Below are positions 1 to 7,617 of a stretch of DNA of 64,000 bases, piece after piece. The notes beneath the pieces are model-generated. The model worked only from the letters and a program-made list of their open reading frames with translations. It was not told the origin of the DNA and ran no database searches. The translations under genes and the position numbers were made by a program. Source of the DNA: Prescottella equi (GTDB lineage Bacteria; Actinomycetota; Actinomycetes; Mycobacteriales; Mycobacteriaceae); NCBI RefSeq assembly GCF_002094305.1, contig NZ_LWTX01000002.1, forward strand, positions 310,001 to 374,000. The letters are read 5' to 3'. The first letter of the stretch is position 1; the number at the start of each line of letters is the position of its first letter.

Positions 1-2
1 AC

Positions 3-407
3 GCGCCGCTGCTGCTGGTCTCGGCCGGCATCGGCTGCACCCCGATGATCGGCATGCTCGAGCACCTCGCGTCCACCGAGGACCAGCGCAGCGTGTCCGT
101 GCTGCACGCCGACCGATCCGTCGCGCAGCACGCGCACCGCGCCGAGCTCACCGAACTGGTCGAGAAGCTGCCGTCGGGCGTGGTGCACCGCTGGTACGAG
201 GATCTGGGGGCGCGCGAGGCGTTCGACGGAATCCGGCTGGGCCGTGCGGATCTGACCGACGTCACGCTCGAGCCCGGCACCCGCGCCTTCCTCTGCGGCC
301 CGCTGCCGTTCATGTTGGCGATGAAGGAGTCGCTCCTCGCCCGCGACGTGCCCGAGTCGAACATCCACTACGAGGTCTTCGGCCCGGATACCTGGGCGGG
401 GGTATAG
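3..407 (+). CDS. Flavohemoprotein-type FAD/NAD(P) reductase, C-terminal part
   Basis: The gene enters from the left edge, so only the last ~134 residues are visible. They hold the NAD(P)-binding half of a ferredoxin-NADP reductase-like module: SAGIGCTPM is the glycine loop that contacts the pyridine nucleotide, FLCGPLPFM is the usual Cys-Gly-Pro segment, and the end IHYEVFGP is typical of flavohemoglobins (nitric oxide dioxygenases). Whether an N-terminal globin domain exists cannot be seen, so a globin-free reductase remains possible. The stop codon is followed directly by a hairpin-rich element. Confidence 0.8.
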   Translation, partial: APLLLVSAGIGCTPMIGMLEHLASTEDQRSVSVLHADRSVAQHAHRAELTELVEKLPSGVVHRWYEDLGAREAFDGIRLGRADLTDVTLEPGTRAFLCGPLPFMLAMKESLLARDVPESNIHYEVFGPDTWAGV

Positions 408-477
408 GCGCTTCGCGCCCGTGCGCCTTTTTGGTAGCTACAGCTACCGAAAAGGCGCACGGGCGACGGAGTCGCCC
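407..477. repeat. Three-hairpin palindromic element, possible bidirectional terminator or REP-like repeat
   Basis: The central hairpin has 23-nt arms at 417-439 and 442-464 with only two bases between them; the arms pair throughout except for one G-T wobble. It is flanked by two small hairpins, GGCGC-TTC-GCGCC at 407-419 and GGCGAC-GGA-GTCGCC at 462-476. Such a clover-like layout between two genes fits a terminator for the upstream reductase. The near-perfect symmetry and flanking mini-hairpins also resemble dispersed REP/MITE-like elements, which one window cannot confirm. Confidence 0.7.
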
Positions 478-497
478 GGAGTGTTCTAACGTAAGGC

Positions 498-1520
498 GTG
501 GCCCGATCTCAGTTGATCCTGACGCCGCTGACACCAGCGGCGATCTTCCTCGTGCTCACCATCGACGAGGGTGGTGAGGACACCGTCCGCGACGTGCTCT
601 CGGACGTCGACGGCCTGCGCAAGGCCGTCGGATTCCGGGTACCCGACTCCGGATTGGTGTGTGTCGCCTCCATCGGTTCGTCCGCGTGGGACCGCCTGTT
701 CGACGGCCCGCGGCCCGCGGAGCTGCACGAGTTCGTCGAACTCGACGGCGGCCGGCACCGCGCCCCCGCGACACCGGGCGATCTGCTGTTCCACCTTCGT
801 GCGGTGTCGATGGACCTGTGCTTCGAGTTGGCGTCGAAGATCGTCGGACGGCTGCGCGGCGCCGCGACCGTCGTCGACGAGACGCACGGCTTCCGCTACT
901 TCGAGCAGCGCGACCTGCTGGGGTTCGTCGACGGGACCGAGAACCCGGAAGGCGTCGAGGCTGCCGAGGCCGCCCTCGTGGGCGACGAGGACCCCGACTT
1001 CACCGGCGGCAGCTACGTCATCGTGCAGAAGTACCTGCACGACATGGACTCGTGGAACGCGATCTCCACCGAGGAGCAGGAACGCGTCATCGGCCGCACC
1101 AAGCTGGACGACATCGAGTTCGCCGACGACGTCAAGCCGTCGAACTCTCATGTCGCGCTGAACACCATCACCGACGAGGACGGCGACGAGCGGCAGATCC
1201 TGCGCGTCAACATGCCGTTCGGCAGCCTCGGTGACGGCGAGTTCGGCACGTACTTCATCGGGTACGCGGCGACGCCGTCGGTCACCGAGGAGATGCTGCG
1301 GAACATGTTCATCGGCAAGCCCGAAGGCAACACCGACCGCATCCTCGACTTCTCCACGGCCGTCACCGGCGGCCTGTTCTTCTCCCCCACCGTCGAGTTC
1401 TTCGACGATCTCCCGCCGGCGCCGGCCATCCGGAACGCCGACACCGAAGGCACGAGCCCGTCTCCCGCCGCTGACGGATCACTCGGAATTGGCAGTCTGA
1501 GAAGGAGTTCCAACCGATGA
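498..1520 (+). CDS. dypB: DyP-type heme peroxidase (DypB), encapsulin cargo
   Basis: A 340-residue class B dye-decolorizing peroxidase that uses H2O2 to oxidise dyes, phenolics or Mn(II). The GFVDG motif carries the distal Asp145. His218 in PSNSH is the proximal heme ligand. Arg236 and Asn238 (LRVN) match the distal Arg/Asn pair of R. jostii DypB. The C-terminus SLGIGSLRRS (from about residue 328) is a classical cargo-loading peptide that docks the enzyme inside encapsulin. The start is GTG; TCTAAC seven bases upstream could be a -10 element, giving a leaderless or nearly leaderless mRNA. The stop overlaps the encapsulin start (ATGA), so the two are translationally coupled. Confidence 0.96.
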   Translation: MARSQLILTPLTPAAIFLVLTIDEGGEDTVRDVLSDVDGLRKAVGFRVPDSGLVCVASIGSSAWDRLFDGPRPAELHEFVELDGGRHRAPATPGDLLFHLRAVSMDLCFELASKIVGRLRGAATVVDETHGFRYFEQRDLLGFVDGTENPEGVEAAEAALVGDEDPDFTGGSYVIVQKYLHDMDSWNAISTEEQERVIGRTKLDDIEFADDVKPSNSHVALNTITDEDGDERQILRVNMPFGSLGDGEFGTYFIGYAATPSVTEEMLRNMFIGKPEGNTDRILDFSTAVTGGLFFSPTVEFFDDLPPAPAIRNADTEGTSPSPAADGSLGIGSLRRSSNR

Positions 1521-2317
1521 ACAACCTCTACCGCGGTCTCGCCCCCCTCACCGACGCCGCCTGGGCGTCGATCGAGGAGGAGGCGACCCGAACCTTCAAG
1601 CGGCACATCGCGGGACGTACCGTCGTCGACGTCTCCGGCCCGCACGGCACCGACTTCTCCGCGGTCGGGCTGGGACGCACCACCATGATCGAGGCCCCCG
1701 CCTCCGGTGTGATGGCCCGCCAGCGCCGAGTGGCTCCACTGGTCGAGTTGCGCGTCCCGTTCAAGCTCTCGCGCGAGGAGATCGACAACGTCGAACGTGG
1801 CGCGCAGGACGCGGACTGGGATGCGGTCAAAGATGCCGCGAAGAAGATCGCGTTCGCCGAGGATCGGGCGATCTTCGAGGGCTACGCCGCGGCCGGCATC
1901 GAGGGGATCCGGGCGAGCTCGTCGAACCCGCCGCTGCAGCTGCCCGAGGACGTCCGAGACGTACCCGAGGTCATCAGCCAGGCGCTGTCCGAACTGCGCC
2001 TGGCCGGCGTCGACGGCCCCTACTCGGTGCTGCTGAGCGCCGAGGCGTACACGCAGGTGAGCGAGACGTCGGACCACGGCTACCCGATTCGCGAGCACAT
2101 CCGACGCCTCATCGACGGCGACATCATCTGGGCACCGGCGATCGACGGGGCGTTCGTGCTGACCACGCGCGGCGGCGACTTCGACCTGCAGATCGGGCAG
2201 GACCTGTCGATCGGCTACCTGTCGCACGACGCGGAGACCGTCGAGCTGTACTTCCAGGAGTCGCTGACGTTCCTCACGTACACCGGCGAGGCGTCGGTCG
2301 CACTCGGGGCGCGCTGA
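1517..2317 (+). CDS. enc: Type 1 encapsulin nanocompartment shell protein
   Basis: A 266-residue family-1 encapsulin with the HK97-like fold; 60 copies normally form a T=1 shell of about 24 nm. The N-terminus (NNLYRGLAPLTDAAW) is the family's N-terminal helix that binds the cargo peptide, and the protein has the usual length. A GAAGGAG ribosome site lies ten bases before the ATG inside the end of dypB, and ATGA overlap couples the genes, so shell and peroxidase are made together. Family knowledge links DyP-loaded encapsulins to oxidative-stress defence. Confidence 0.96.
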   Translation: MNNLYRGLAPLTDAAWASIEEEATRTFKRHIAGRTVVDVSGPHGTDFSAVGLGRTTMIEAPASGVMARQRRVAPLVELRVPFKLSREEIDNVERGAQDADWDAVKDAAKKIAFAEDRAIFEGYAAAGIEGIRASSSNPPLQLPEDVRDVPEVISQALSELRLAGVDGPYSVLLSAEAYTQVSETSDHGYPIREHIRRLIDGDIIWAPAIDGAFVLTTRGGDFDLQIGQDLSIGYLSHDAETVELYFQESLTFLTYTGEASVALGAR

Positions 2318-2357
2318 CCGCACCCGGAGTGGTTGCTCACACCGACCGAACGCAGGG

Positions 2358-2393
2358 TTGACAGGCCCACAGGAGCGAAGGCTAACCTAATCT
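2358..2393 (+). promoter_or_regulatory. Candidate IdeR/DtxR iron box over a promoter
   Basis: TTGACA (2358-2363) is a good -35 element. GCTAAC, 17 bases further on, could be the -10. Overlapping the latter, positions 2372-2390 match 14 of 19 bases of the IdeR consensus TTAGGTTAGGCTAACCTAA, including the whole right half AGGCTAACCTAA. A bound iron repressor would block RNA polymerase. The left half is poorly conserved, so affinity is uncertain. Confidence 0.5.
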
Positions 2394-2452
2394 CTGTTGC
2401 CTGGACGGCGACGGAGGACCCGGTCGACCCGGGGGTACGAGGAGCAGCTTTC

Positions 2453-2701
2453 GTGATCGAGGACCTGATCGAACTCGCCCATACGCAGGGCGTCGTGTGC
2501 GAGACGTCGGTCGGCCCCGACGGTTGCGACGAGTACGTCCTCGCTTGCGCGGACGGTGTGACGACGGTCCGGTTGTGGGTGCGTCCGGACGGCCGCTTCT
2601 CCCGCGCGCACGGCAATGCGGGATCGCTGAGCCTCGGTCAGGTCATGGCGGTGTGCGGCCTGTCCTACGCGGCCCGTACGTCCGCCGCGCCGGCCGCCTG
2701 A
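2453..2701 (+). CDS. Small hypothetical protein, possibly iron-regulated
   Basis: An 82-residue protein of no family that I recognise. The GTG start is preferred over in-frame codons upstream because GAGGAG sits just ahead of it and the upstream part overlaps the promoter. The sequence is acidic at the start (IEDLIELAHTQG), has two cysteines near residues 16 and 24 and one near the end, and reads like a small alpha/beta domain with no signal peptide or membrane segment. It follows the encapsulin operon by 135 bases, has its own promoter with an iron-box-like site, and ends before a strong terminator. Confidence 0.65.
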   Translation: MIEDLIELAHTQGVVCETSVGPDGCDEYVLACADGVTTVRLWVRPDGRFSRAHGNAGSLSLGQVMAVCGLSYAARTSAAPAA

Positions 2702-2733
2702 GCTCCGCGGATCTCGGCGCACCACTCGAACGA

Positions 2734-2765
2734 CAAAGTCCCCGCCCGGATGGGCGGGGACTTTG
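2734..2765. terminator. Bidirectional hairpin terminator
   Basis: Perfect 14-bp inverted repeat CAAAGTCCCCGCCC / GGGCGGGGACTTTG around a GGAT loop. It sits between two convergent genes, so it can serve both; the A/T-rich outer ends give each transcript a short U run. Confidence 0.85.
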
Positions 2766-2783
2766 CGTCGTTTCGGGATCGGC

Positions 2784-3617
2784 TCACATGGTGGCCGAGG
2801 CACCTCGCCACGTGACCGCGACACCGCGCTCCTCGAGCCACGAGGACGGGTCGATCTTGGCGCCGCCCGGGCTCCACACCTCGAAGTGCAGGTGCGGGCC
2901 GGTGGACTGACCGCGGTTGCCGACGGTGGCGATCTGCTGGCCGGCGACGACGTGCTGGCCGACGTTCACCTGGTAGTCGTTGACGTGGCCGTAGACCGTG
3001 GTGGTGCCGTCGTCGTGCTTGACGCGCACCCACAGGCCGAAGCCGGACGCGGGACCGGCGTCGACGACAACGCCGTCCGCTGCCGCGTACACCGGGGTAC
3101 CGATCGGTGCCGCGATGTCGAGGCCGCCGTGATGGCTGCCCCAGCGCGGTCCGAAGTCGGAGGTGAGCGTGCCGGAGACCGGCTTCACGGCGCGCGCGTT
3201 GGGCGTGCCCACCGAACCGAAGGCGGCCTCGGCGGCGGCCGTGAGGTTGTCGACGACGTCCTGCACCTGCGGGAGTTCAGCCGGGATCTCGATCGTCTTG
3301 GCCTGCTGGATCAGTTCCTGTGCGGACGGCACCGCCGGAGCTGCGGGCAACTCGGGGAGCTGGAACTGCGGAAGTTCGACGCCCGCAGGCAGCAGTCCGG
3401 CGGGGACCTGGAGTGGCGCGGGAGCCGGGGCGGCGGCGGCACTGCCGGCGCCGAGCTGGGCACCCGCGGTGATGATCGCGCCCGTCGCCGCGGCAACCGT
3501 GGCGGCCTTCAAGCCTGCGCCGGGACCGGAGGTCTCCTCACGGTGGCGGCCGCGCCGGAGCGTCGGGTCGAGCTCGATGAGAACAGCGTCTGCTGACGTC
3601 CGGTGATGGCGTCCCAC
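2784..3617 (-). CDS. Secreted M23 (LytM-type) peptidoglycan metallopeptidase
   Basis: A 277-residue cell-wall hydrolase. After a basic N-terminus comes a hydrophobic Ala-rich stretch (residues ~37-62) ending in AAAAP, a likely signal segment, then a Pro/Ala-rich linker with a short helical part, then a C-terminal M23 domain. Zinc ligands are visible in HHGGLDIAAP (His and Asp) and in GPHLHFEV (HxH). The domain should cut peptide bonds in the stem or cross-link of peptidoglycan. The GTG start is chosen (VGRHH) because GAGG lies about nine bases upstream; an in-frame TTG two codons earlier is possible. It resembles mycobacterial Rv0950c-type proteins. Confidence 0.9.
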   Translation of the reverse strand: MGRHHRTSADAVLIELDPTLRRGRHREETSGPGAGLKAATVAAATGAIITAGAQLGAGSAAAAPAPAPLQVPAGLLPAGVELPQFQLPELPAAPAVPSAQELIQQAKTIEIPAELPQVQDVVDNLTAAAEAAFGSVGTPNARAVKPVSGTLTSDFGPRWGSHHGGLDIAAPIGTPVYAAADGVVVDAGPASGFGLWVRVKHDDGTTTVYGHVNDYQVNVGQHVVAGQQIATVGNRGQSTGPHLHFEVWSPGGAKIDPSSWLEERGVAVTWRGASATM

Positions 3618-3945
3618 AGTCAATTACCTCGTCAATCGGTTTCTTCGGCCGCACACTCCGGAGTGCACTCGATCTTGCTGCCGGGCCAAGGTAACAAATC
3701 CATATACGTCCCCGCCAGCGTTACCTGATCTTTATTTTCGAGTTGCCGCATCAGTGCTGGGAGCGCGCCCGATCGACGCGCGGTCGCGGGGCGGCCACCG
3801 GGCGTGTCGGCGCGGCGCGGCGGATCAGCCGCACCAGCAACCCCACCCCCTCGCACGACCCCGTCCGACCGATTCATCTCGGACGCCCTCCGGCCGCTAC
3901 ACTCCCTAACTGCGGAACAGCGCGACTCCCGTTCGCCCCGCCCCC
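3618..3945. other. Intergenic region between M23 peptidase and tRNA-Arg
   Basis: About 330 bases without a convincing gene. The left part is the divergent leader of the M23 gene. The right part contains TACACT at 3898-3903, a plausible -10 element for the tRNA. A reading frame on the minus strand covers most of it, but its Pro/Arg/Gly-rich product looks like noise. No clear riboswitch fold was recognised. Confidence 0.5.
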
Positions 3946-4018
3946 GCCCTCGTAGCTCAGGGGATAGAGCACGGCTCTCCTAAAGCCGGTGTCGCAGGTT
4001 CGAATCCTGCCGAGGGCA
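3946..4018 (+). tRNA. tRNA-Arg (anticodon CCT)
   Basis: A complete cloverleaf can be drawn: acceptor GCCCTCG/CGAGGGC with discriminator A, D arm GCTC/GAGC, anticodon stem CGGCT/AGCCG with loop CTCCTAA giving anticodon CCT (reads AGG), and T arm GCAGG-TTCGAAT-CCTGC. CCA is not encoded. The gene borders a lower-GC nuclease gene, which fits tRNA genes as integration sites, although no duplicated tRNA 3' end was found beyond that gene. Confidence 0.97.
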
Positions 4019-4041
4019 CTTCACTTGATCTGTCCGTAAAC

Positions 4042-5163
4042 TCAGTCAGCAGTGGCGACCTCGACGTACCCTCGGACGGTGGAGCGGATCTGTTCCGCGA
4101 ACTTGTAGATGTCGACGACAGTCTCGATGTCGTGACGGATGCCCACCTTGCTGCCGTCTTCGAAGGTCGTCACGAACTTCACCGATTTTCCGTTCAAGTG
4201 CAATCGAAGAATCGGCTTGCGGTTGTTGTCGTCGAGGAGCACGGCGCAATAGCTCTTCGAATCGCGATAGACGACCCGATGGGGCGCAACGTCGGCGACC
4301 GCGATGGCACGCACGATGTTGAACCCCTCGAGTTCCTCATCGGTTGTCACGATCTCCGGATCTGGCACCTCCGGTGCCAGAACGTCGTCGCGAGCGATGA
4401 TATCTACGACTTCGACATTCGAAGTCGCAATTTCATCGCGCCCGACTCCTTCACCCAGTGCACTCTTCAGGCGCTCGTTGACTTGGTCCGAAACGTACTG
4501 GCTTGTCGCCTTGGAGACGAGTCCACGGAACTGATCGACAACTCGCTGCGTCGCCTTACCGTCGTAAACCCTCGCGACGAAGTACCTGATCCAATCGTCC
4601 GTCGGTTCCTTGATCTCGTTCGCGAGTGCTCGCTTGACCAAGCCGATGTACTTCAGTTCCTCCGCTGCACTGATCACCGATTCGAGGTCGAAGGATTCCT
4701 TCGACAGCTTCTGAACCTCGGAGATCAACGAACGATCGATGTCGAGGAGGTCGAACACAAGAAAAGGCTTCTCATCCATCCGGTTCGGAGCGTCACCGTC
4801 TGTGTAGATCTGGTACACCTGACCGTTCGTCAAGATCGCGATGCGAGCGGAGGTAACCGCAAAGTACCGAAACAGTTGGGAGGCATGCTGCAAGCTGAGC
4901 GGCTCCCCAACCTTCTTGCACTCGATGAGGATCTGCACCTCGCCGTTCTTCACGATGGCGTAGTCGATCTTCTCCCCCTTCTTGACGCCCACATCCGCAA
5001 CGAACTCGGGGACCACTTCTGACGGGTCGAAGACGTCATAGCCGAGGACCGTTGAGATGAACGGCATGATGAGCGCGTTCTTGGTCGCTTCCTCGGTGAC
5101 GATCTCCGACTTCCTGTCACGAACCTTGCCCGCGAGTGTGCTGATCGCTTCGGCAAATGTCAT
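4042..5163 (-). CDS. Orphan PD-(D/E)XK nuclease, type I restriction HsdR N-terminal-like
   Basis: A 373-residue protein whose N-terminal ~150 residues match the HsdR N-terminal nuclease fold. Asp67 (KIDYAI), Glu81 and Lys83 (IECKK) form the PD-(D/E)XK active site. No helicase motor follows, unlike a real HsdR of ~1000 residues, and no hsdM, hsdS or methylase gene is nearby. The C-terminal half is an unassigned domain. GC content is visibly lower than in flanking genes and it directly abuts tRNA-Arg, so horizontal acquisition is likely. It may be a solitary defence or nucleic-acid-processing protein; a nuclease role is inferred only from the motif. Confidence 0.8.
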   Translation of the reverse strand: MTFAEAISTLAGKVRDRKSEIVTEEATKNALIMPFISTVLGYDVFDPSEVVPEFVADVGVKKGEKIDYAIVKNGEVQILIECKKVGEPLSLQHASQLFRYFAVTSARIAILTNGQVYQIYTDGDAPNRMDEKPFLVFDLLDIDRSLISEVQKLSKESFDLESVISAAEELKYIGLVKRALANEIKEPTDDWIRYFVARVYDGKATQRVVDQFRGLVSKATSQYVSDQVNERLKSALGEGVGRDEIATSNVEVVDIIARDDVLAPEVPDPEIVTTDEELEGFNIVRAIAVADVAPHRVVYRDSKSYCAVLLDDNNRKPILRLHLNGKSVKFVTTFEDGSKVGIRHDIETVVDIYKFAEQIRSTVRGYVEVATAD

Positions 5164-5302
5164 TCTCCAACCCCCTGGTTCACGAGATAGTGGCCTCGAG
5201 CAGGAAGTAGAGCACAGCGGAGGGACAAAAGCGCCAAATTGGTGAAAGCACCAATTCGCACGAAACTATGCGGACACGAGCGTCCTATCCATCCCTCGAC
5301 GC

Positions 5303-6232
5303 CTAGTCCACCAGAACCTCCGCGGCACCGCTGAAGACCGGCACGCCCTGCTGATTCGTCGTGGTGAGTGCGATATCGGCGACGGTCCCGCCGTCGTCGC
5401 TCGCCCGGACGGCGGTGATCTCGACGCGCGCGGTGAGAGTGTCCCCGGGCCAGACCTGCGAGACGATCCGGCCACCGAACGACCGGACGCTCGCGTGACC
5501 GAAACGGTCGGTGACGGCCCGGCCGGTCATGCCCATCGTCAGCATGCCGTGCGCGAAGACACCCGGGTGCCCGCGATCGCGCGCGTACACGTCGTCGCTG
5601 TGCAGCGGATGGAAGTCGCCGGACGCACCCGCGTACATGACGATCTGCGCCCGCGTCAGATCCTCGACCAGCACGACGGTCCATGCGCTTCCGACCGTGA
5701 GATCCTGTGCGGCCGAGCCGTGTTCGACGACCGGTGCTGGTCGGGAGGATGAGCGATCGGCCGCTGCGGCGGGGGACGGCGCGTCCGGTTTGCGCTCGAC
5801 CATGGCGGAGACCCAGCGCGCGGTCGCGACGAGTTCACCATCGAAATCGCGGTAGTCGGTGAGGGTCTCGCCGAACGTCATCGTCCCGGCGCGGCGTCCG
5901 CTCTTCTCCCAGGTGGCGCCGGGCCGCGATGCGGCGGTCAGGACGTCACCGGCACGGACGGGGCGACGGAACGTGAAGTGTTGCTCCATGTGGAATCCGG
6001 ACTGCTGCGCGCTGTCACGCGGTCGCGACCCGAGCCACGAGGTTCCCGGCCGCGGGCGGCGCGCGTAGGCGGGATCGAAGTGGTCGGCAGCCATCAGGAA
6101 CGTCGGTGGTGCGACGAGCGCGTCCGGGCCGGTGGCCGCCAGACGCCCGACGTCCTCGAAGACAGGATCGAAATCGCCGACCGCACGCGCGAACTGCATG
6201 AGGTGCGAACCGTGCACGACAAACCCGAACAT
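5303..6232 (-). CDS. Double hot-dog MaoC-like acyl dehydratase/hydratase
   Basis: A 309-residue protein with two hot-dog folds: an N-terminal FAS1-type dehydratase-like half and a C-terminal MaoC half joined by a Ser/Pro/Ala-rich linker at about 155-170. The hydratase-2 motif is in the second half: YAGASGDFHPLHSD supplies the catalytic Asp and His that add water to 2-enoyl-CoA or remove it from (R)-3-hydroxyacyl thioesters. The gene stands alone, so its pathway is not indicated. Related actinobacterial proteins act in fatty-acid, steroid or mycolate metabolism. ATG with AGGTGG upstream supports the start. Confidence 0.85.
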   Translation of the reverse strand: MFGFVVHGSHLMQFARAVGDFDPVFEDVGRLAATGPDALVAPPTFLMAADHFDPAYARRPRPGTSWLGSRPRDSAQQSGFHMEQHFTFRRPVRAGDVLTAASRPGATWEKSGRRAGTMTFGETLTDYRDFDGELVATARWVSAMVERKPDAPSPAAAADRSSSRPAPVVEHGSAAQDLTVGSAWTVVLVEDLTRAQIVMYAGASGDFHPLHSDDVYARDRGHPGVFAHGMLTMGMTGRAVTDRFGHASVRSFGGRIVSQVWPGDTLTARVEITAVRASDDGGTVADIALTTTNQQGVPVFSGAAEVLVD

Positions 6233-6378
6233 GCCACCTGCTTTCAGAGGGTTGAGAGGGTTCAGGGGGAGGGACGATCTGCCTTACGCATGAATGCTCC
6301 GGACAAACGTCACACACCTCCGGCCCCGCCCGCGGCCCGCCACTCGGTGAGTGGGACCTGCCCCCATCCGGCAACCGG

Positions 6379-6756
6379 TCAGGGCGCCGGATCAGCTGTC
6401 TGCAGTACCACCGGGTCGATCGCCTCGCCGCACGCCGCGGTGACGAAGGCCTCGTGCGCCGTCATCGCCTCTTCTTCCGTTGCATACCAACGGTGTTCGA
6501 GCGTCTCGTGGTCCCGGTCGAAGACCGCAGCCTCGAAGATCAGCGGAGGCCCGGAATCGTTCTCGCCGTTGAAGTCGAGACCGATCCACACCGTCGAGAC
6601 GTCGCGGATCCAGTCCAGGTCCGCCATGTCGAGAATCGTGGTGGACCCGACCCTGTCGTAGCCGGGGCGTCCGAGAAGTCGCTCGGCCTCGTCCGCGGAG
6701 ATCGGTCGCCCCGCACGGTCGTACCATTGCCGTCCCGCCCCGACACGATCCGTCAT
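6379..6756 (-). CDS. Hypothetical protein, 125 residues
   Basis: Not assigned to a family. The product is soluble, acidic and Trp/Tyr-containing, with segments such as DWIRDVSTVWIGLDFN and HRWYATEEEAMTAHEAFV that look like a mixed alpha/beta domain; the second stretch suggests a protein that scores or transfers small items, but no catalytic motif is visible. The ATG preceded by GGAGG at six bases is chosen over a GTG six codons upstream. It lies alone between the MaoC gene and a small membrane protein. Confidence 0.65.
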   Translation of the reverse strand: MTDRVGAGRQWYDRAGRPISADEAERLLGRPGYDRVGSTTILDMADLDWIRDVSTVWIGLDFNGENDSGPPLIFEAAVFDRDHETLEHRWYATEEEAMTAHEAFVTAACGEAIDPVVLQTADPAP

Positions 6757-6846
6757 CGCCCGCCTCCGTCCCACCGCGCGTAGTGCGCACGCCCGCTCAG
6801 CGAAAACCTACCGGGCGGCGGCATCCGGCCGCTCCGCGAGCTTCCT

Positions 6847-7005
6847 TCACGGCACCATCACCCCCAGGACCGACGTCCCGAACACGACGAGCCCACCGAC
6901 GAGGCCCGCGAGGATCACGAGCCCCGACGTGGGGTGATCGAGCAGCGAATCCGCCTGCACCTCTTCCTTCGAACTCGACACTGCCGAACTCGCCACCGTC
7001 TCCAT
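6847..7005 (-). CDS. 52-residue single-span membrane microprotein
   Basis: A short reading frame starting METVASSAVSSSKEEVQ and ending GVMVP. Residues ~27-51 form one transmembrane helix (GLVILAGLVGGLVVFGTSVLGVM) preceded by a polar, probably cytoplasmic N-terminus. Codon use fits the host, with C or G at most third positions, and the amphipathic-to-hydrophobic layout is not what random antisense sequence gives. It is divergent from a hypothetical gene across a region with an operator-like palindrome. Function unknown. Confidence 0.6.
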   Translation of the reverse strand: METVASSAVSSSKEEVQADSLLDHPTSGLVILAGLVGGLVVFGTSVLGVMVP

Positions 7006-7062
7006 CTCGCACCACCGAATCTCACGACGTCGTCGACCGGACCGGCCGACGTGAACAACGTT

Positions 7063-7086
7063 AATCTATGCCCTATGGTATAGATT
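7063..7086. promoter_or_regulatory. Operator-like palindrome in divergent intergenic region
   Basis: AATCTATGCC and GGTATAGATT flank a CTAT centre; nine of ten positions are complementary. It is one of the few AT-rich spots here, and TATAGAT within it could be a -10 element. It lies between the small membrane protein and the 125-residue hypothetical gene, so it may control either. Confidence 0.45.
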
Positions 7087-7232
7087 TACTGAGCGAAATG
7101 GTTGAGACAAGGTGCGCGGCACCAGATAGGAAACTGACGAACTCCAGTTCACACCCGAAGGGTCCGCCGGCAACCGCCCGAGACCCGCGCACCGCCGACA
7201 GCGTTCGGTGGCCCGAGAGAGAGACGAGCGAC

Positions 7233-7610
7233 ATGGCACGCAAGCACGAGTACTTCACGGACCTCTACACCGACGCCCTGATCGGCTTCGCCGCCTTCAC
7301 CCACCTGCCGGCCTCGGTAGTGAAGACCGCACTCGGCTACGCGATCCGCGCCGACGCCGGATCCGGGCGCATCCTGCTGGCCACGAACAGCGAGCTGGGC
7401 TTGGCGGACGTCCGCAGCGACCTCGACCTCTGGACGGTCCAGGTCCTGCAGAACTCGCCGGCCGGTGCGCACCCGATCGCGGAGGAAACCGATCGCGACC
7501 TGATCGTCGCCTACGGCCGCGCGGTGGAGCGCCTCGAGCTCGAGGGCGCGTGGTCCCCCGTCGAGGTGGCACTCGATCGCCCCGTCACGGTGGTCGAGGG
7601 CGCAGCCTAG
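7233..7610 (+). CDS. Hypothetical protein, paralogue of its convergent neighbour
   Basis: A 125-residue protein without a known family. The ATG at MARKHEYF is chosen because GAGAGAGACGAG lies just before it and similarity to the next gene begins here; the frame is open further upstream. The core (YTDALIGFAAFTHLPAS, then YAIRAD and LLATNSE) aligns with the neighbouring convergent gene over at least 60 residues. The charged C-terminus is less similar. No membrane segment or catalytic signature is seen. Confidence 0.7.
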   Translation: MARKHEYFTDLYTDALIGFAAFTHLPASVVKTALGYAIRADAGSGRILLATNSELGLADVRSDLDLWTVQVLQNSPAGAHPIAEETDRDLIVAYGRAVERLELEGAWSPVEVALDRPVTVVEGAA

Positions 7611-7617
7611 AGGTGGC

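Noticed and set aside
3632-3877. Minus-strand 81-codon frame upstream of the M23 gene
   Set aside because: No family, Arg/Gly/Pro-rich first half, and it would overlap the leader of the M23 gene; kept as non-coding.
5164-5302. Possible right attachment site of an island behind the nuclease gene
   Set aside because: I looked for a copy of the tRNA-Arg 3' end and found none, so an integrated element cannot be claimed.
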